Part shown: positions 24,494 to 31,127 of the stretch, one piece after another
How positions within the stretch are numbered: the first letter of the stretch is position 1
How the letters are laid out: each line of letters opens with the position of its first letter
Source: a virus
Direction: 5' to 3' (one strand)
Virus record (IMG/VR): IMGVR_UViG_3300025896_000109
Location: 1-32,484 of that record
Length of the DNA: 32,484 nt
The notes under the pieces: model-generated
The model's database searches: none
What the model was told of the DNA's origin: nothing
Seen by the model: the letters and a program-made list of their open reading frames with translations, nothing else
Made by a program: the position numbers and the translations under genes

Positions 24494-25048
24494 TTAATAC
24501 ATTGATGATTTTATATGGTTCTTACCAGAATTGTTATGTTCTAAATGTCTAAACATTAAATCTTTTGGTAAAAACTTATGACAAAAGTAAGAATTATTAA
24601 ATGAAGCTGTGTTACCATCAAAACTAACTTTCTTATCTACTATCAATAATTGTAAATCTTTATCTAAAAAGAAGTTACCTATCTCTTGATAGTTTAGAAT
24701 AGGTAGTCCTAATACCATTGCAAATGGTTTATCTAATTTATATAATCTATCTAATACTTTTAATTTACTTGAGAATGGTGGATTAGATATAATATAATCA
24801 TATTGTTCAGGTTCATATTCAAAGAAGTCTTTACCTTGCCATATGTGAGAATAGATTACATTATGACCTGAACTTTTTAATTGTATAACAAACTCACTTG
24901 TCTCAGTATCAAATGGACACCATATAGTTGAGTTGGGTTTAATAAACTCTAATATAACATCAACTAAAATCTTTGGTGTATAATACTCATCTTTTAGGTT
25001 AAATGATTTTTTATTTAACCATTTACTCATATCACTATCTTTACTCAT
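24494..25048 (-). CDS. DNA adenine methyltransferase-like protein
   Basis: A 184-residue protein. The catalytic motif is NPPF within YDYIISNPPFSSKLKVLDRL (about residue 95), as in N6-adenine methyltransferases. The AdoMet-binding region is a weak TIWCPFDTETSEFVIQLKSS near 41-60, and EYYTPKILVDVI precedes it, as in phage Dam-like enzymes. It lies between the larger methyltransferase and the chimeric fossil. Modification of phage DNA to resist host restriction is the likely purpose. The target is unknown. The start could instead be Met7 (25030). Confidence 0.72.
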   Translation of the reverse strand: MSKDSDMSKWLNKKSFNLKDEYYTPKILVDVILEFIKPNSTIWCPFDTETSEFVIQLKSSGHNVIYSHIWQGKDFFEYEPEQYDYIISNPPFSSKLKVLDRLYKLDKPFAMVLGLPILNYQEIGNFFLDKDLQLLIVDKKVSFDGNTASFNNSYFCHKFLPKDLMFRHLEHNNSGKNHIKSSMY

Positions 25049-25103
25049 TCATTTATATATTTATATTTATTATTTATATTATACCACTAAGTTTTACTCT
25101 CCC

Positions 25104-25190
25104 TTAAAAGTTTTCATTTATATTATTCATATCAACAATAATAGCATCTAAATAGTTTTCTTTCCATTCTATATTATTTACTATATTCAT
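25104..25190 (-). CDS. Possible 28-residue ORF after the methyltransferase
   Basis: The ATG overlaps the methyltransferase stop (TAATG) and encodes MNIVNNIEWKENYLDAII with a short acidic end. Tiling with the previous gene is the only support. It may be a remnant of a larger gene. Confidence 0.3.
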   Translation of the reverse strand: MNIVNNIEWKENYLDAIIVDMNNINENF

Positions 25191-26962
25191 TACTTCTTTA
25201 ATAATTTTCTATACTCTTCAAAGTTATTTATCCTTGCTTCTGCAATCTTAAAGTAATCTTCATCTAATTCCATACCTACAAATCTAAATCCTTCTAAACA
25301 AGCAGATATACCAGTTGAACCTGAACCCATAAAAGGGTCTAAAATAATTCCTCCTGGTGGTGTTATCAATCTACAAAGATAAGTCATTAGATTGATTGGT
25401 TTTAAAGTTGGGTGTGTGTTCTTCATAGGTGTTGGTCTTTTCTTAAAAGCAACTGATCTTGTATCTTGTCCTTCATCTCTACCTTCTATAATCTTATCTT
25501 CAAAATTATCTAAGCCTAAGTTTCTCTCCTTTTTTGAAACTTTTGCTACATAAAAGAACCTACTTTGTTCTGTATTCTCTGTGGTATTGATTATGGTGTT
25601 CTCTATTATTGTCTCTCCATTCTCTAAGTCTTCTTCCAGAACATAGTTTACAATAGGCACCAATACCTCTTGATTTGTTTCTATAGAACTCACTAATGCA
25701 TTTTGATTGTTTACAATCTGAACATTCAATATATTCTCTTCCATCAATAGATGTGACTGTTTTTCTTCTATCATCAGCGTGAAGTGCCCAATGTTCATCT
25801 TTGTGTAAACATTCAAGATTGAGAATGTCATTATTGAGTGGGTTTTCATCTTTGTGATGGATATGGTGTTCAACAGGTATTTTACCATAGTGTTGTTCCC
25901 ATACAACTCTGGCTTCTGCAATATATTTTCTCTTGCCTGTCTCAATGCATCTGACACTTCTATACATTCTTCCATTTTGTATTCTTGTGTATTTAAGGAT
26001 TTTGTATTCCATATTATTATATTTTTTTCTTTATATATAAAAAAATCTTCTCTACCTCCATAGTTTTTTGCATTAAAAAAGAACCTACTTGCTCCACCTT
26101 TATCATTATATTCACCAGCTCCTGTATTAGTAAATCCCACTTCACTAAATAAACTACCTTCTTTTTTTGTTGATGGATTTATTCTTTTCTTACTTTGACT
26201 TATACCACTTTGTTCATCTAACATTTCAGCAGCAGTCTCGTCAAATAAAATGTTTGCTGGAAAACGACCACCTTGATTTGGTTCATTATGTATTCCACCA
26301 AATCCATTACCACCACCATATATTTTACTATCAACACCACCATCATTTCTATATAAATTATCTTCTGTTCCTATTCTACATCCATCAACATTTATTCCAC
26401 CTGTTCCCCATTTAATAACATTATCTACAATAGTTTTCTCACTTAAAGGTTTTCTTGCTAAACAGATTGGCTCATTTGCTGGTTTCAGCGCAGTTCCCCA
26501 CCCTTCATATTGTGAGTTGCCTTTTGTTATGTCTAATTTTTCTTTACCTTCTGGTCTTGTCCCACCTTCGTGTATAGCAGTTCCAATAAGTGGTCTATCT
26601 CCAACAATTTCTCTTTCATTACCATTCTTCTTATCAAATGATTTTCCTATGTTTAATGACTTCGGAAATCCTGAGGCATATATCCACATAATCTGGTCTC
26701 TAATCTCAAAACCAGCATCTTCCATATTTACAACCATTCTATGATACGTGCGGGTACCACCAAATGATAAGACATGACCACCTGGTTTAAGAACTCTAAA
26801 TGCTTCTTGCCAGAACTCAATAGAAGGAACTTCATAATCCCATTTTTTATTCATAAATGACAATCCATAAGGTGGGTCAGTTACAATTGAATCTATACTA
26901 TTTTCAGGTAATTTTTTTAAGGACAAGATGTTGTCTCCCTGCATTAGTTTAATTTGTTTCAT
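25190..26962 (-). CDS. DNA methyltransferase (DPPY type) interrupted by an HNH insertion
   Basis: 590 residues in one open frame. The catalytic motif TDPPYG is at 28-33 and the AdoMet motif DPFMGSGSTG near 542-551. That order, catalytic first, is the beta class of N4-cytosine/N6-adenine enzymes. A central target-recognition region (about 100-290) contains GGINVDGCRIG and GRFPANILFD. Residues about 291-466 are foreign: the coding strand there also encodes an HNH protein in another frame, and the segment is bounded by two copies of AAGTAGGTTCTTTT exactly 525 nt apart. Without it the enzyme would be 415 residues and would read SRFFYVAKVSKKERN, as in usual members. Whether the inserted form is active is unknown. 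The start lies behind repeated element B. Confidence 0.82.
   Translation of the reverse strand: MKQIKLMQGDNILSLKKLPENSIDSIVTDPPYGLSFMNKKWDYEVPSIEFWQEAFRVLKPGGHVLSFGGTRTYHRMVVNMEDAGFEIRDQIMWIYASGFPKSLNIGKSFDKKNGNEREIVGDRPLIGTAIHEGGTRPEGKEKLDITKGNSQYEGWGTALKPANEPICLARKPLSEKTIVDNVIKWGTGGINVDGCRIGTEDNLYRNDGGVDSKIYGGGNGFGGIHNEPNQGGRFPANILFDETAAEMLDEQSGISQSKKRINPSTKKEGSLFSEVGFTNTGAGEYNDKGGASRFFFNAKNYGGREDFFIYKEKNIIIWNTKSLNTQEYKMEECIEVSDALRQARENILQKPELYGNNTMVKYLLNTISITKMKTHSIMTFSILNVYTKMNIGHFTLMIEEKQSHLLMEENILNVQIVNNQNALVSSIETNQEVLVPIVNYVLEEDLENGETIIENTIINTTENTEQSRFFYVAKVSKKERNLGLDNFEDKIIEGRDEGQDTRSVAFKKRPTPMKNTHPTLKPINLMTYLCRLITPPGGIILDPFMGSGSTGISACLEGFRFVGMELDEDYFKIAEARINNFEEYRKLLKK
25552..26090 (-). 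mobile_element. HNH gene insertion flanked by 14-nt direct repeats
   Basis: The 14-mer AAAAGAACCTACTT occurs at 25552-25565 and 26077-26090. The interval between the copies is 525 nt, a multiple of three. The segment is nearly filled by an HNH gene whose stop codon lies inside the right-hand (3') repeat of the coding strand. Too little sequence remains outside the ORF for a classical group I intron, so an intron-less homing-endonuclease insertion with partial target duplication fits best. Confidence 0.72.
25560..26012 (-). CDS. HNH homing endonuclease with C-terminal zinc finger, nested in a methyltransferase gene
   Basis: 150 residues. The HNH core is EHHIHHKDENPLNNDILNLE (about residues 48-67) followed by CLHKDEHWALHAD. 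A C-terminal four-cysteine motif (ECSDCKQSK with YCKLCSGRR, about 95-127) resembles zinc modules that help such enzymes bind DNA. The N-terminal part (YRSVRCIETGKRKYIAEARV) looks like the usual strand-rich lead-in. It lies wholly inside the methyltransferase gene, same strand, different frame. It most likely spreads by cutting the uninterrupted methyltransferase gene. Confidence 0.82.
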   Translation of the reverse strand: MEYKILKYTRIQNGRMYRSVRCIETGKRKYIAEARVVWEQHYGKIPVEHHIHHKDENPLNNDILNLECLHKDEHWALHADDRRKTVTSIDGREYIECSDCKQSKCISEFYRNKSRGIGAYCKLCSGRRLREWRDNNREHHNQYHREYRTK

Positions 26963-26981
26963 ATTTAATATAATTTTTATT

Positions 26982-27015
26982 TTAGTAAAACTCTATGAGT
27001 GTTACACTTATAGTA
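26982..27015 (-). promoter_or_regulatory. Repeated palindromic upstream element, copy B
   Basis: Within this stretch, 26993-27013 is a 21-nt inverted repeat on the minus strand: CTATAAGTGT, a central A, then ACACTCATAG (nine of ten pairs). It is followed by AGTTTTACTAAAATAAAAAT, almost as in copy A at 22296-22328, and by the methyltransferase ATG at 26962. Nothing similar was seen elsewhere in the window. An operator or a phage-specific promoter is likely. Confidence 0.62.
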
Positions 27016-27033
27016 TATATAAACTATATAATC

Positions 27034-27393
27034 TTATGGTTGTATAAATACATTTATTCTTTCAATCATTTTACCTATCAATCCAGGACAATTACATCTA
27101 CTTAACTTTGAATTAAATAATTCATTATATAATTTGAAAAGGGCATTTACATCATCATTCTCTATAGATGATTTAGCATTTATCCTTGCCATCAAATCTC
27201 TTTCTTCTTGTGTGACATCTCTACTTGCTTTCAACCAAGGAAATAATCTATTAAGTCTTGATTGGCGTTCCTCACATTTTTGACACTTATCAATTCCAAG
27301 TGTATCTGTTACTTTAGCAATTAAATCTCCAAGCCCACCTATACCTAAATCTTGTTCAGGTGTTTCTTCTTTTTTTATCTTTCTCTTTGCCAT
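27034..27393 (-). CDS. Conserved hypothetical protein with paired cysteines
   Basis: A 119-residue protein. The N-terminal tail is Lys-rich, then GLGDLIAKVTDTLGIDKCQK leads to CEERQSRLNRLFPW. Proteins with this GLGDxIxKVT...CxxRxxxLNxLFP pattern are common in Bacteroidota phages, near terminase or replication genes, and have no known function. Cysteines at CQKC and CNC could bind a metal. It is followed by the palindromic element and the methyltransferase gene, so it may end the early block. Confidence 0.6.
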   Translation of the reverse strand: MAKRKIKKEETPEQDLGIGGLGDLIAKVTDTLGIDKCQKCEERQSRLNRLFPWLKASRDVTQEERDLMARINAKSSIENDDVNALFKLYNELFNSKLSRCNCPGLIGKMIERINVFIQP

Positions 27394-27429
27394 TTTATTT
27401 ACTATTTATTTTTTAATTTTTTATATCTT

Positions 27430-27582
27430 CTAATCAAAGTTCCTCCATTCAATGCTTCTGGATGTTTTACAATATGCTCTTTGATATTCTCTTTTAATAG
27501 TATTATATATCTTTGGTTTAGTTCCAACACCTATATAAAATGGTTCATCATTCATTATATGTCTGTATAGATAGTATCTCAT
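27430..27582 (-). pseudogene. Truncated GIY-YIG nuclease remnant
   Basis: A 50-residue ORF, MRYYLYRHIMNDEPFYIGVG followed by a short segment with YQRAYCKTSRSIEW. It matches the N-terminal part of a well-known phage GIY-YIG form (YYLYRHI...FYIGIGT...RAY...W). It stops at WRNFD, before the Glu-bearing helix needed for metal binding, and no continuation is visible in the other frames of the 36 nt before the next gene. It begins 1 nt after the metallophosphoesterase stop. An inactive relic is most likely. Confidence 0.65.
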
Positions 27583-27583
27583 A

Positions 27584-28249
27584 TTATTTATCATTCATTT
27601 TTACAAGGTATGCTTCTTTACCATCTATTATTACACCACAAGATATAATTGGTTTTTTACCAGCAAATCCATATGCCATAGCATAACTATGTCTATCAAT
27701 GCCTGTACCAACTTGTATTCCAAATACATCATTATTTATATATTGAACATATCCTTCTGAATGTCTATGGCCAGAACAAACAGATTTACATTCTTGTCTT
27801 GCTTTTGCAACAGCACTACCTCCCTCACCATGAAAATACAAAACATTATCCAATTCATATTCCATTACAAAGTCCCAATTATCTACTTTTAGAACTTCTT
27901 GATAAGACTTCATCCATTTCTTACTTAATCCTGAACTAAAAACTTTTCTACTAACTATTCTATCATGATTTCCTATAATAACTATTGCTTCTGGAAAAGC
28001 CTTATACCATTTCTTTATTTTATCTATTGCTAAATCTAATTCATCTCCTGCTGATTTTCCATCTGGGTCTTGTTCATGATATGATGAATAATGGTTATCA
28101 ATTATATCACCAATCATTATAACTTTATTACATTTCCATTTCTTATATTGACTTACACAAAATTCTAAATAACCTTCTTTTTCAAATGGTAAGTGTAAAT
28201 CACCAATCACCAATACTCTACTTTCTTGTTTTTTTAATAAGTTAAACAT
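27584..28249 (-). CDS. Calcineurin-like metallophosphoesterase
   Basis: A 221-residue protein with the full metallophosphoesterase motif series: GDLH (16-19), GDIID (47-51), GNHD (93-96), FHGEGG with His140, and GHRH (160-163). These residues bind two metals and hydrolyse phosphoesters. In phages, relatives have been seen as DNA or RNA end-processing enzymes, nucleotidases or cyclic-nucleotide hydrolases; nothing here decides the substrate. It follows the sigma-like factor and a micro-membrane protein, in an early-to-middle block. Confidence 0.85.
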   Translation of the reverse strand: MFNLLKKQESRVLVIGDLHLPFEKEGYLEFCVSQYKKWKCNKVIMIGDIIDNHYSSYHEQDPDGKSAGDELDLAIDKIKKWYKAFPEAIVIIGNHDRIVSRKVFSSGLSKKWMKSYQEVLKVDNWDFVMEYELDNVLYFHGEGGSAVAKARQECKSVCSGHRHSEGYVQYINNDVFGIQVGTGIDRHSYAMAYGFAGKKPIISCGVIIDGKEAYLVKMNDK

Positions 28250-28257
28250 ATTTGTTT

Positions 28258-28341
28258 TTATTTTTTATTCAATAAGATTATCAAAACAATTACTCCTAAA
28301 ATGAATAATAGTGTTAAATCTTCTTTATCTTCCTTGCTCAT
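28258..28341 (-). CDS. 27-residue single-span membrane microprotein
   Basis: MSKEDKEDLTLLFILGVIVL is followed by IILLNKK: a charged head, a hydrophobic helix of about 16 residues and a basic end. The ATG lies within the last 17 nt of the sigma-like gene, and the stop is 8 nt before the metallophosphoesterase start, consistent with coupling. The clean transmembrane design argues for a real gene. Its role is unknown; interference with host membrane processes or lysis timing is possible. Confidence 0.5.
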   Translation of the reverse strand: MSKEDKEDLTLLFILGVIVLIILLNKK

Positions 28342-28867
28342 GTCTTGTTTTTATTTTATCTTTAATTTTGTTTATTCTCATATTTATAGTCATATGAGAT
28401 ATACCAATCTTCTTAGCAATCTCTCTCTGTGATAATCCCCATATAAAATGTAATTGGTATAATTTCTTGTCATAACTCTCTAATTGTAGTATAGTTTCTG
28501 TTATAACATTTATCTTCTCTTGATCTTCCAAGTTTTTCTTTATCAGTTCTTGTAAATCTTCTGGTTGTGTAGTATCTTCTAATAGTTCTGTTAAGTTTGT
28601 TGCACGCGTAATTGTGGAGAAAAAAGTTTCTCCACAATCACTATCAACATAATCTATCTTTCTATTCTTTTCTTTCTTTATATAGTTTAAGAATCTATTT
28701 TTAAGGCTCATAAATATATAACTATCATTTACTCTGTCATCAGTTATATTCTTTTCAATCATATTTAGTAATAGTTCCTGTAAGACTTCTTCAGCAATCT
28801 CTCTGTTACTACATATAATTTTACTCATATTAGACCACCTTTTATAATCTTTTTCAGTGACTATCAT
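28325..28867 (-). CDS. Sigma-70-family-like transcription factor
   Basis: A 180-residue protein. The N-terminal half resembles sigma region 2 (NREIAEEVLQELLLNMIEKN, then YIFMSLKNRFLNYIKKEKNR). The C-terminal part is a region-4 helix-turn-helix (LYQLHFIWGLSQREIAKKIG, then ISHMTINMRINKIKDKIK). This is the layout of short ECF-like sigma factors, which some Bacteroidota phages carry. It could redirect host RNA polymerase to phage promoters such as those near the repeated palindromic elements. It shares a base with the preceding gene's stop. Confidence 0.78.
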   Translation of the reverse strand: MIVTEKDYKRWSNMSKIICSNREIAEEVLQELLLNMIEKNITDDRVNDSYIFMSLKNRFLNYIKKEKNRKIDYVDSDCGETFFSTITRATNLTELLEDTTQPEDLQELIKKNLEDQEKINVITETILQLESYDKKLYQLHFIWGLSQREIAKKIGISHMTINMRINKIKDKIKTRHEQGR

Positions 28868-29229
28868 TAAAATTGATATAGATTTTTATATTGTGTTGTA
28901 AAGTTTCTCACATTAGTTGCTGCCTCAAATCTTTCTTCCTGTAAACTTCTTTCTAAAATATATTCTATAACATCACTGTAATAATCATTCACACTTTCTA
29001 TATTATCATATATATCATAAACAATTCCCATTTCTAAATAGTATTGTTCTACTATAACACTTATTCTCTTTTCTGTAATAATCTTATCACTTATTAGTTG
29101 CATCAATATATCATTTATATACTTCATATTATTCCATACAGCATGATCTAAAAAACTGGTTGTTTTAATAAAGTGTGGTATGATTACCATATTGTTTATC
29201 ATCTCTTGTCTTAAATTGGCTATATCCAT
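28867..29229 (-). CDS. Hypothetical helical protein upstream of the sigma-like factor
   Basis: 120 residues, predominantly helical, with acidic and aromatic surfaces (MDIANLRQEMINNMVIIPHF, DIYDNIESVNDYYSDVIEYI, RFEAATNVRNFTTQYKNLYQ). Its stop overlaps the sigma-like gene's ATG and its start overlaps the zinc-ribbon gene's stop, so the three are translated as a unit. The EERFEAATNVRN tail recalls UvrB/C-type helical motifs in phage proteins but is too short to assign. A partner or regulator of the sigma-like protein would fit the coupling. Confidence 0.55.
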   Translation of the reverse strand: MDIANLRQEMINNMVIIPHFIKTTSFLDHAVWNNMKYINDILMQLISDKIITEKRISVIVEQYYLEMGIVYDIYDNIESVNDYYSDVIEYILERSLQEERFEAATNVRNFTTQYKNLYQF

Positions 29230-29636
29230 TACAATTTTAATTTTTTCTTTACCTTTAAAAGGTTACTTAACATAAGGTTTAGTTCATCTTCTATTTCCAT
29301 ATGTGTTAAATCTATATATCCAAATGTTTGTGTAAAGTAATGTGCTAACTTATATGCTCCTAACATATCAATGTATCCTCTGCTCATTTTAAGGCTATTT
29401 AAGAAGGTTAAACAATCTTTTGATAGTGTGAGTTGTTTTTTTATTTTTAGTTCAACTCTGGTCTTATTATCAGTTGGTTTATAATCACCTCTTAATACTT
29501 TTACTCCTTGACAAACTTTACATCTCTTTAACCAAAAATGAAAAGGCATTGTTTCCTTAGTCTTACCTTTATTTTTAGTTTTAGAAAAATATATTTCTTC
29601 TCTTTCTACACCACATTCTTTACATTTCAATAACAT
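29229..29636 (-). CDS. Zinc-ribbon protein with conserved helical C-terminus (paralogue 2 of 3)
   Basis: 135 residues. CKEC at 5-8 and CKVC near 39-42 form the metal site. The C-terminal half has LTLSKDCLTFLNSLKMSRGY and IDMLGAYKLAHYFTQTFGYI, which align with the helical domains of the genes at 1722 and 30526 although more diverged. It overlaps the HNH-AP2 gene by 17 nt and abuts the helical gene at 28867. Function unknown; a nucleic-acid-binding adaptor is a reasonable inference. Confidence 0.65.
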   Translation of the reverse strand: MLLKCKECGVEREEIYFSKTKNKGKTKETMPFHFWLKRCKVCQGVKVLRGDYKPTDNKTRVELKIKKQLTLSKDCLTFLNSLKMSRGYIDMLGAYKLAHYFTQTFGYIDLTHMEIEDELNLMLSNLLKVKKKLKL

Positions 29637-30081
29637 CTATATTATGATATATTTTCTTAGCATCTAAATATGCTTGTCTTGCTTCTTCTTCTGTATTAAA
29701 ATAACCAATGTTTATTAGTTTATAATTTAATCTAATTTGTGCCTTAAACTTATTTCTTTCCTTAGCAAAGGTATAACCTTTGGCTTTTGTATTAAAACAA
29801 TTTTGTTGTTTAGTAACTTCTCTTAAATTACATATTCTATTATCATCCTTTATACCATTGATATGATCTATACAATCAACTATTTTACCATATTTCATAT
29901 AGTAAGCAAACTGATGACCTTTTAATTGATAGTATTTTCCATTTATTTCAATGTTTATAAATATATAACCATCCATTTTACCTGTTATTTCTTTGTTATA
30001 GATGCCATATATCTTACCACTTACTTCATTATAAGTAAATCCTCTTTCAATTGCTAATTTAATTTTGTCTTCTCTGGTTAT
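29620..30081 (-). CDS. HNH endonuclease with AP2 domain; start codon apparently lost (ATA)
   Basis: From the first ATG (29976) the protein has 118 residues, with the HNH core IVDCIDHINGIKDDNRICNL and the AP2-like C-terminus FKAQIRLNYKLINIGYFNTE, then EEARQAYLDAKKIY. Homologous sequence continues upstream in frame without a stop: ITREDKIKLAIERGFTYNEV, then SGKIYGIYNKEITGK, which is the usual start of this family. It runs to an ATA at 30079-30081 directly after the stop of the upstream gene, where TAAATG would be expected. So either ATA is used, or the start has mutated and only the short form is made. The full length would be 153 residues. Confidence 0.75.
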   Translation of the reverse strand: MTREDKIKLAIERGFTYNEVSGKIYGIYNKEITGKMDGYIFINIEINGKYYQLKGHQFAYYMKYGKIVDCIDHINGIKDDNRICNLREVTKQQNCFNTKAKGYTFAKERNKFKAQIRLNYKLINIGYFNTEEEARQAYLDAKKIYHNIDVIEM

Positions 30082-30246
30082 TTATCTATCTAATAGGTAT
30101 TTTATAGCATCAGCATAACTGACTTTTAATTTTTTATTTCCTTCTTCTAATCTTTTAGTTACCATCATTTTAATAACTTCATCTAATTTATCTTTAACTT
30201 CAATTGGTAGCATTACCAATTTATTCTTGTCAGTGTTATATTTCAT
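30082..30246 (-). CDS. Small ribbon-helix-helix-like protein
   Basis: A 54-residue ORF: an N-terminal strand with KLVMLPIEVKDKLDEVIKMM, then a helix and KLKVSYADAIKYLLDR. The order strand (xVxLPxEVxDKL), helix, then SYADAIxYLL is that of MetJ/Arc-type DNA-binding proteins. It could regulate the leftward genes. It lies after a terminator (30294-30327), so a promoter is expected in the 50-nt AT-rich gap. Its stop abuts the ATA codon of the HNH-AP2 frame. Confidence 0.6.
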   Translation of the reverse strand: MKYNTDKNKLVMLPIEVKDKLDEVIKMMVTKRLEEGNKKLKVSYADAIKYLLDR

Positions 30247-30293
30247 TTTGTAATCTGTTTTTTGTATATATAGATTTTACTATATTCTGGTTG

Positions 30294-30327
30294 TATAAAA
30301 AAAACCAGTTACTCTAATAACTGGTTT
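30294..30327 (-). terminator. Rho-independent terminator overlapping a gene end
   Basis: A perfect 9-10 bp stem (AACCAGTTA at 30303-30311 with TAACTGGTT at 30318-30326) has a 6-nt loop and, on the minus strand, is followed by a T-run at 30297-30302. It contains the stop codon of 30309-30536. It should end the early transcript from the right-hand end. Confidence 0.87.
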
Positions 30328-30536
30328 AATTTTAATTCTCTTTGGTGTCTTTTACATTCTTTATCAAATAAACCTATATCATCTATAAATAAATCTTCTC
30401 TAAAAAACTCATTGTCTTTGTAAAAAATGACTACTCTAATATATAATGTTCTGTTTGGTCTAACATCACCTTGATGCTCTCTTACAACTTCTGTTGTCAT
30501 ATGATAACCTAATTTAGTATATTTACTATCTCTCAT
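30309..30536 (-). CDS. Hypothetical early protein
   Basis: 75 residues with several beta strands (KLGYHMTTEVVREHQGDV, TLYIRVVIFYKDNEFFREDL) and a helical, basic end (ECKRHQRELKLNQLLE). It overlaps the upstream zinc-ribbon gene by 11 nt, so the two are coupled, and it ends inside a terminator. No family recognised. Confidence 0.55.
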   Translation of the reverse strand: MRDSKYTKLGYHMTTEVVREHQGDVRPNRTLYIRVVIFYKDNEFFREDLFIDDIGLFDKECKRHQRELKLNQLLE

Positions 30537-30921
30537 TACATTCTTTTAATTTTTGATAGTAGTAGATCATTTCATACTCTCTATCTAATCTTGTAATCTT
30601 TTCACCATACTTTTCTATATAAAGGTTTAATAATCTAACACAATCATACTCATCAACATTTCCTTTATTCAACTCTATTCTCTTTAATAGTAAATATATG
30701 TCTCTATTCAAATCTTCTCTTTCTTTTCTAATATGACCAAAGAACTTTATTACTTTTCCTGTTATATCTACTGGTATAACTTTTTTTGTGTAAGTGTTTT
30801 TACCTTCACTTAAACATACTTTACATTTTCCTACATTAAAGTATATTGTTCCATTTTTCTCTGTGTATCTAAAATCATATTCTGTTTTGATTTCATTACA
30901 TGTATGACATTTTATTTCCAT
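30526..30921 (-). CDS. Zinc-ribbon protein with conserved helical C-terminus (paralogue 3 of 3)
   Basis: 131 residues. CHTC at 5-8 and CKVC near 33-36 form the metal site. A short beta segment (VIPVDITGKVIKFFGHIRKE) leads to the helical domain DIYLLLKRIELN with RLLNLYIEKYG. DIYLLLKRIELN here and SIYLLLKRIEIN in the gene at 1722 are almost identical, which shows recent common origin. It lies in the early block, upstream of the terminator, while its closest relative is at the far end of the late operon. Function unknown. Confidence 0.7.
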   Translation of the reverse strand: MEIKCHTCNEIKTEYDFRYTEKNGTIYFNVGKCKVCLSEGKNTYTKKVIPVDITGKVIKFFGHIRKEREDLNRDIYLLLKRIELNKGNVDEYDCVRLLNLYIEKYGEKITRLDREYEMIYYYQKLKECNER

Positions 30922-30940
30922 TTTCTTTTTGTTTTGTTTT

Positions 30941-31075
30941 TTATGATGTATATTCTATAAGTAATAATTGTATCTCATCTCTTATCTCTCTAACTTTTTG
31001 TTTGTCATCAAAGAACCTTAATAGGTCAAAGTTCAGTTCAATAATTCTTTCTTTAATTTCTTCTTTTGTTTTCAT
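30941..31075 (-). CDS. Small helical early protein (MKTKEEIKE family)
   Basis: A 44-residue ORF beginning MKTKEEIKERIIELNFDLLR and ending in a helix (KVREIRDEIQLLLIEYTS). Its start MKTKEEIKERIIELNF is shared with the 25-residue ORF at 31306-31383 (MRTKEEIKENIIEKNF), and both are preceded by the same 26-nt leader with a 13-nt palindrome. It is therefore probably a product of a local duplication. Function unknown. Confidence 0.5.
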   Translation of the reverse strand: MKTKEEIKERIIELNFDLLRFFDDKQKVREIRDEIQLLLIEYTS

Positions 31076-31085
31076 AGTCTTTTGT

Positions 31086-31111
31086 TTTTTATTGGTGATA
31101 GAATCTATCAT
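31086..31111 (-). repeat. Duplicated leader with palindrome GATAGAATCTATC, copy 1
   Basis: This 26-nt stretch is identical to 31395-31420. It contains a perfect 6+1+6 palindrome (31097-31109). Both copies can be read as DRFYHQ-stop on the minus strand. In copy 2 that is the true C-terminus of the gene at 31398-31583; in copy 1 it follows a stop and is a remnant. Both lie just before an ORF starting M(K/R)TKEEIKE. Confidence 0.75.
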
Positions 31112-31127
31112 CCCAATTGGGTTAGTT

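Noticed and set aside
25552-26090. Group I intron or intein in the methyltransferase
   Set aside because: Fewer than about 80 nt lie outside the HNH ORF, too few for a visible intron core, and the in-frame translation lacks intein splice motifs.
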